Positions 57,270 to 64,000 of a stretch of DNA of 64,000 nucleotides are shown piece after piece (the first letter of the stretch is position 1; every line of letters begins with the position of its first letter). The translations under genes and the position numbers were made by a program. Location: positions 408,501-472,500 of the forward strand of contig NW_026973673.1 of NCBI RefSeq assembly GCF_035594125.1, in the 5' to 3' direction. Origin of the DNA: Scylla paramamosain (taxonomy: Eukaryota > Arthropoda > Malacostraca > Decapoda > Portunidae). A model generated the notes under the pieces. The model saw nothing but the letters and a program-made list of their open reading frames with translations, ran no database searches and was not told the origin of the DNA.

Positions 57270-57408
57270 CTCGTTATAATAAAGCAAAGCGTGCACGGAT
57301 AGATGCGCCAAACAAGATGACGGAAAAGAATAATAATCAAGAGGAGTTGCGTTGTGGCAGCAGGTCGCCACCACACGCTGCCTTTGTTTCACCACCACCA
57401 CCACCATA
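57270..57408 (+). CDS. Small open frame, basic start, polyproline end (speculative)
   Basis: ATG-started frame reading MPRYNKAKRARIDAPNKM and ending HAAFVSPPPPP before a stop. The cluster of basic residues resembles a nuclear-localisation signal, which could be chance. There are no splice sites, no family match and no ribosome-context test; it may be the start of an unrecognised exon or transposon protein. Confidence 0.2.
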
Positions 57409-57532
57409 ACATTCTCATCTATGGGCTAAATGCAGCAAAACTAAGTATGTTGGGACCAAAAGTGTCAAATCTGTTGCCGCTGTGACCGTATTACATCACA
57501 ACTTCGGGTACTTGAATCCAAGTTTCCTTTTG

Positions 57533-57551
57533 GTTATATAATTATTATCCT
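57533..57551. repeat. SINE target-site duplication, left copy
   Basis: gttatataattattatcct, identical over 19 bp to 57,771-57,789. Confidence 0.9.
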
Positions 57552-57770
57552 TTTTTTTTTTTTTTCTTTTTTTACGTCTAGTTTTCCCTAGTCTGTTAGG
57601 GCTGAGACGGTGCCTCCTGATGAAGGACTTTTGGATTTGGCATTTGGGAACCGTTACCCCGAGTGGATGCCCTTCCTACCCTCGGACCGTAGCCAGGATT
57701 CGAACCCGTGCGCCTGATGACCACTTGGCCCCCAAAGCGCACGCGGGACCACTGTACCACGGCGGCTCCC
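57552..57770 (-). mobile_element. tRNA-derived SINE, full length
   Basis: On the minus strand the element starts GGGAGCCGCCGTGGTACAGT. A box-A-like GTGGTACAGTGGTC and box B GGGTTCGAATCC follow at tRNA spacing; together they form an internal RNA polymerase III promoter. An unrelated body follows, and an A-rich tail (plus-strand poly T from 57,552) closes it. Perfect 19-bp duplications flank it, showing LINE-mediated insertion and recent age. The head is tRNA-like but not a functional tRNA. Confidence 0.9.
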
Positions 57771-57789
57771 GTTATATAATTATTATCCT
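57771..57789. repeat. SINE target-site duplication, right copy
   Basis: Same 19 bp as 57,533-57,551. Confidence 0.9.
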
Positions 57790-58301
57790 AATGCATGTAA
57801 ATTTTTACCAGAAAAACCCAACATATGGAATTACACACACTTCTCAGAAGAAAACGGCTCGTATCTCAAAACTTAAGTTTTTCATACATGAAGTGTTTCT
57901 CCCTCGTTGTCCTACAAGATAATGGAAATGTAAAGGTATTGCTGGAAAGAGGAAACAACGGGATATTTTTCCCCAAAGAGATTTTCAAAGAAGGCTCGTC
58001 ATACTGTGCTAGGTTTTTTTTTTTTTTTTTTTGTCAAAAAAAAAAAAAAGAAAAAGTTTGAAGAAAAAAATCTTAGTTTTTATTTCAGAACGAAATGTCT
58101 AATAAAAATCTATCTTTGGGGAAGTGAAGATACATGTATGTATATTATCGACACTAAATTTTATAGGAATTGGTTGAAAAACAAGTGAGAAGAAATTTTA
58201 TCGGTCACTTTTTTTGGGGGGGATTAAAAAAAAAAAAAAACTACAAAAACTAATCGGCGAATTTCAGCGAAAATTGGGAATTTGCTTTTGTAGGTACTAA
58301 G

Positions 58302-58302
<1 letters not shown>
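57790..58302. other. Unassigned DNA with homopolymer runs
   Basis: Poly(T)/poly(A) runs at about 58,014-58,052 and 58,207-58,240; nothing else. Confidence 0.35.

Positions 58303-58355
<53 letters not shown>
58303..58355. repeat. (AC)n microsatellite
   Basis: Pure AC run. Confidence 0.9.
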
Positions 58356-58356
<1 letters not shown>

Positions 58357-58446
58357 AAAATCATGAAGATCAGACAAATATGAACGTCAGCTCTAAGAGT
58401 AAGAGGCGTCCACTCCCCTTAACTCGGCAGTCCGCTACACTCCCAC

Positions 58447-58767
58447 ATGCAAGGCTCACCCTCCCGTCCTGCAGAAACACCTAGCACTGGAAGCCATAGC
58501 GACTGTCTCCACTACCATCGATTCACTGCACCACATGTACAGTACACGGATGGGTCTGTGCAGGCAGACGGGATGGCAGGATGTGCAATCTTTTCTCCTG
58601 ACACGGAACCACCAGAAGCGTGCTGGATTGGCCATCGGCTGCCGCCTCACTCCAGCTCCACATTGTGCAAGCTGCGCGATGTCTTGGATGCTGTGAGTCT
58701 CCTCTGTCAGAGAAGCCTCAGCGGTGTCGTCATGTGCGACTCACAGGCAGCTCTTTTTATGACTTAA
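58447..58767 (+). pseudogene. RNase H domain fragment of a LINE
   Basis: The reading VQYTDGSVQADGMAGCAIF (first catalytic Asp), then STLCKLRDVLDAVSLL and MCDSQAALF, follows the retroelement RNase H fold. At the position of the usual catalytic Glu (xxEL) there is Lys (CKL). The frame ends at a stop right after the third catalytic block, where another repeat begins. This is a dead scrap; the rest of its parent element is not here. Confidence 0.7.
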
Positions 58768-58979
58768 GAACATAAGAACAAAAGAAATATGGGAAGCTGC
58801 AAGAAGCCACCTGGCTTACACGTGGCAGTCCCAGTATGAAATATACCTACCTATTTCCACCTATCATCCCCATCCATCAACCCGTCTAATCTTCTCTTAA
58901 AGCTCCCTAATGTCTTAGCACTAACAACATGATTGCTGAGTCCGTTCCACTCATCTACCACTCTACTTGAGAACACCTA
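58768..58979 (+). repeat. Dispersed repeat, also at 35.4 kb
   Basis: The phrase 'aagaacataagaacaaaag' then 'gctgcaagaagcca' and 'ccatcaacccgtctaatctt' is shared in part, inverted, with 35,365-35,440. Probably the 3' region of some retroelement. Confidence 0.55.
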
Positions 58980-58980
58980 C

Positions 58981-59985
58981 ACTATATAGGCACACGACAT
59001 TGCAACACCATTCACAGACAGCACAAATATCCAATACGTAGACGACATCACACATATCATCACATATGCAGGTAAATCATAAAATATCTTCGCAAACAGA
59101 ATATAAAGAGAAATGAAAAAAAAAACATCAACAACCACGAAAACAAATGAAAAATCAAAACAAACACACAAAAATTCACATTACTGCCTATAACAATGAA
59201 AAAGATGAGACCAGTCACCATAGACGGGAACAACATACCATACACAAAAGACGCTGAAATATTGGGGCTTAAGCTGGGCACACACGGATACTCAAAACAC
59301 ATAAAGGACATCACTAAATGCACTAAACACTAACATCAAACTACACCTTGCAAAAGCGTGCGTACTACCATTACTTACCTACCCAGCACATGCTCTAAAC
59401 GCAATCTCTACATCACATTCACTATCGTTACAACGACAACAGAACAAAGCACTACGCTTCGTTTATAATGAAAAATACACATACACCAAAAATTCCAAAG
59501 AACTGCACGCACTCGCAAAACTAGACCCAGTCATTAAAACACTATACGCAAGAGGAAACCAAATCAAACACAAACTAATACACACACTCACTCAAGGCCT
59601 TCACGTACACAAGCACAAGACACGAGCACGAACAGGGAAGGCAACACGCCTGGTTCAAGACACCAGTCAACACTATATCAAAGGCATCACCGAGATCATT
59701 ATACACATAAACCTTTCAAAATTGATACTATTCATACACTCACATGAGTATCAGACATTGCTCATACATTTTATTTATTCATGAATTAACTCAATTTGTA
59801 ACGGTGTCACATAATTAATAATAATAAGTATTGTATTTATAATGCCTTGCCTGGTTAGCAATATAAGTGTATGTATAAGTATATGCATAAGTGTAGCTAG
59901 TGGCTGTTGGCGGATAAGGGTGGGGCCGACATGATCACGCCACCCTACGTCACACACACACACACACGCACACACACACCATAGA
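58981..59985 (+). mobile_element. LINE 3' portion (YVDD reverse transcriptase remnant)
   Basis: Plus-strand pieces: DSTNIQYVDDITHIITYAG, then AKACVLPLLTYPAHALNAIS, LQRQQNKALRFVYNEKY and ELHALAKLDPVIKTLYARG. This is the palm-to-thumb and C-terminal part of a reverse transcriptase, with several stops early on. Its 3' untranslated end includes 'gccgacatgatcacgccacc' and stops at an (AC)n run (59,950-59,979). It differs from the other LINE families in the window. Confidence 0.75.
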
Positions 59986-61779
59986 ACTTTCCATACTCCT
60001 TTTATTGCCATGGATAAGTAATCAGTGGCACCTACATCATAGTATCTAAGTATTCTCCATAATTAATCTCTCCCTAATGTATTTTGGCATGTATTACTCT
60101 TAGCTATAAGTATCTTTTCCCTTGCCTTATTTATGTAATTAGAGAGTTATAATTATGAATATATTCATGTACTGTGAGTGCGGTCAACCCGCCCCTATTT
60201 CTAGTGTCAACCCTTTTTGAAGGCGCTAAGCGTCCCTTGTGCCGGCTCCGGCAGTCTCTTGCCAGGGTGTAACGCTGTACCACGCAGAGGACATCCGTTG
60301 TCCCGTAGCGCCACACCCTTCTCCACAACTCTGTACATATATCTAAATATACATATTTTTATACGTTCACCTTTGACATTCACCTGAAAACCACAGAAAC
60401 TCACCAAGAGTGACTTTACCTATTATACAAAGGTAAGAAACTAATGAACAGTGTCCAGCGGCAATTGATAATTAAAACCACTCTGGAACAAGTTAAAGAC
60501 ACAAACGCCACTCAATTAATTCACGCTAACTCTCAAAACTTATATCAAAATATATATTATCATTCAACATTGACGGTTATTCCGTCATTTTTCGCTCTAC
60601 GACTTTCTTTCATATTTTCACCCAACCTTAATCTTGTACTCTTTACCGTCTTCTCTCACCCTCACTGTCTATTCCCCCCACAACACCAACACTAACAAAA
60701 AAGTTGTATATAGCAAACATCCGCCAAATTGTGGGTGACAGAGTGGCACAGGGGACAGGAGGTGTAGTGAGGCTTGTCTGTCAAACCCACAACTTGCCAC
60801 AGCGGTCGATGGCCAAGCCTCAGCAACGCCGACGCCACATTGTGTTTTGGGGCCCACAGCTAGGCCCCGATGGCGGTACTTGAAGCGACGGTGACGCAAT
60901 GCATCAGGTTACTATTACCATCTTCAGGAGGATCAAATTGATGCCTTCGTCAGAAACATAGCCAAGTTATTTTTCCCCTCCGTTGCTGCTGTATTGTCAT
61001 AGTCTTGTGAAGTAACGAAATATAAATGCAAAAACTTGTAGAAAGCTGAAGGTTGGAGAGCTTTATAAATAATATGTAAAGAAAAAAAAAACATTAAATG
61101 TAACATTCTTGCTTTTTCCCTCGGACGTTCAGTTGGTTTAGTGGTGGTTAGCCTGATACTTCCTTCACTTGCACCTGAATTACTGGGGTTCTCAGGGGTA
61201 ATAACTTGAGGTATCACGATGAGCTTCCTGTAATTCATAGCCAGTGTTGTGCTGCTTATCCTCAATGTGTTTATCAGTGTCTTCAGTCTCACTGTTATCC
61301 TTACCGACAACTGGTATTTCTGCGTCACCCACTAACACCTCCCTCCCTCTCTCTCCCACGTGTCAGTCACCTCATAGACCAAAATATTCCCGAAAACATA
61401 AGTACTCACAAAATTAAAAAGGTTCTAGTTGAAGTTATGAGAGTTTTTACGTGTGCTCTTACGGTTCTAGTGACAGATTAATAAGTTTGTACACTATTAA
61501 CAGGAGAAACATTCTTGGGAACCGGGCTAATTACCTCCTTGGATTTGAAAATAGTCGTGGTGAGACAGCAAAGCGTTTCAGAATAGCTGTGTCTCCCAGA
61601 CTCGGCACCAATTCCTCGGTAGAAGAACAAGGCGTTAACAAAAGACTAGAAAATCTTAAGTCAAAACACTCAACATCCCATTGACCTTCCAGTTAGATTG
61701 TACGAGAAATTCCACCCAGCAGAACTTGTCATCCCCCTCTCCTTGTAGTCTGGCAGGAATGGTAACTCGTGATCTGCCA

Positions 61780-61780
<1 letters not shown>
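59986..61780. other. Unassigned DNA
   Basis: No supported gene or repeat. A region at 60,180-60,310 is relatively CpG-rich without a coding frame. Confidence 0.35.

Positions 61781-61826
<46 letters not shown>
61781..61826. repeat. (GT)n microsatellite
   Basis: Pure GT run. Confidence 0.9.
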
Positions 61827-61828
<2 letters not shown>

Positions 61829-62015
61829 GTGAAGCAGTAAATGTGCCCCCTTGAGGGATAAAAATGTGGAGTGTGGCAAGTAAACGCGCAGGTGTTGGTC
61901 TGAATAACAATTGATCATCTGGTCAGCCTCCCTGGCTCAGTGATGAGACGGTCATTCTGCGTTAACTCCGTGTCACGATAGAGTAAATAAGAGGAAATGG
62001 TACTTCATTGATTAT

Positions 62016-62272
<257 letters not shown>

Positions 62273-62416
62273 ATTAGCGGCATGGTGTTCACACTCCTGG
62301 GTAATGACACCAATGCTCATGTCAGCAACTGTTTAGATCAATGACGCTGACACAAACTCATTCCTTGAACCTTTGCACTCATGCTGACGCCACCACTTCC
62401 TTTCTTCGACGCGTCA

Positions 62417-63356
<940 letters not shown>

Positions 63357-64000
63357 ACCTCACACAGGAGTGTACGTGTAGGTGCAGGATTCTTGTTAAA
63401 CTATCAGTAACATCACTGAAACGCTCATAAAAAAAAAGTAGCATCCTCTGGAGCCTGTTCAAAATTATATTCCTTATTTAGACTATCAACACAGTTATGA
63501 AAACTTCCTTGGGAATCCACAATCCTGCAGTGCTGCTTGATATTGGTATGGGATTTTTTAATCACCCCCGGATCATGGAAGCATCCTTCAAACTCCAAAT
63601 AACTTCCACTACAATTTGCTGAGGTCGAAGAATCCTTGTTAAATATAAGATCTAATGATATTTCTTTGAAACTGCTAAACTATCACTAACGTTATCAAAA
63701 CACACTTGAAAACTCAACTACAGTTTATTAGAGGTAACTGAAATAAGACCAGTAAGACAAGAATGCGGCTGGAGATCAGAAAGACTCAACCGGAAGACTA
63801 TGGACTCTGAGCTTCTATTAAGCGTGTCATTATCTGTGGATGTCCTTCCTGCGGTCCTCAGCACTCTGCCACCACCGGCGACACCCGCTGCCCCGCACGA
63901 ACCACGAATGAATGTCTGGGTAGCTGCCATTCCCGTCCCGGTCCCGCACTGCCCCGAGCACCCCAGCCTGCTCCATGGGGCTCCTGCCAACACATGCAAG
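63357..64000. other. Unassigned DNA; CpG-rich end
   Basis: Nothing recognised. The last 150 bp (63,850-64,000) are markedly G+C- and CpG-rich compared with the rest of the window. They are open on the minus strand, so an exon or promoter edge continuing beyond the window is possible. Confidence 0.3.

Overview
This 64-kb window is eukaryotic nuclear DNA and looks like an intergenic and intronic stretch of an arthropod genome, most probably a decapod crustacean such as a crab. This is an inference from three things: the very dense long (CT/GA)n, (GT)n and (TA)n microsatellites, the mix of CR1/Jockey-, RTE- and Penelope-type retroelements with hAT and tRNA-derived SINEs, and short CCTAA/TTAGG-like runs. 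There is no operon structure, and almost every long open frame belongs to a transposable element or is a translated microsatellite.

Layout. 1-600: LINE fragments and microsatellites. 1.7-3.5 kb: candidate plus-strand exons, one running through a (GA)n tract, then a G/T-only minisatellite (3.5-4.1 kb). 4.2-7.6 kb: a decayed minus-strand LINE plus a second piece. 8.6 kb: a SINE. 10.4-12.2 kb: a microsatellite cluster with an inverted repeat around a LINE scrap. 12.4-14.4 kb: a CR1/L2-like LINE. 14.4-20.2 kb: mostly nothing recognisable, apart from a foldback element and tandem duplications.

20.2-28.2 kb is the most striking block. Two inverted arms (824 and 846 bp, nearly identical) each carry a LINE tail running into a Cdc25/String-like phosphatase pseudogene. 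The two Cdc25-like copies point towards each other. Between them lie a LINE with an uninterrupted 1029-residue endonuclease/reverse-transcriptase frame, which ends at the left copy, and one minus-strand exon of an unknown gene.

28.2-30.8 kb is an RTE-like LINE with few lesions. 30.9-33.6 kb holds a 32-bp minisatellite interrupted by a complete but frameshifted hAT transposon with an 8-bp target duplication. 34.5-39.9 kb holds the 3' end of a real plus-strand gene: four exons joined by phase-1 introns and a stop at 39,927. It may begin with the 1.7-3.5 kb exons and may have an alternative last exon at 47.8 kb. 40.6-47.4 kb contains two convergent copies of one LINE family on either side of a minus-strand terminal exon (44.3 kb).

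49-54.8 kb contains a Myb/SANT-like fragment, two minus-strand LINEs and a TIR element. 57.5 kb has a SINE with a perfect 19-bp target duplication. 58.4-60 kb has an RNase H scrap and a LINE 3' end. 62.4-63.4 kb has a Penelope-like element tail with a GIY-YIG end and a hammerhead-like motif between (TA)n arrays. Host coding content is small: exons at about 2.5-3.5, 34.5-39.9 and possibly 47.8 kb on plus, and at 25.7 and 44.3 kb on minus. None was recognised as a named gene.
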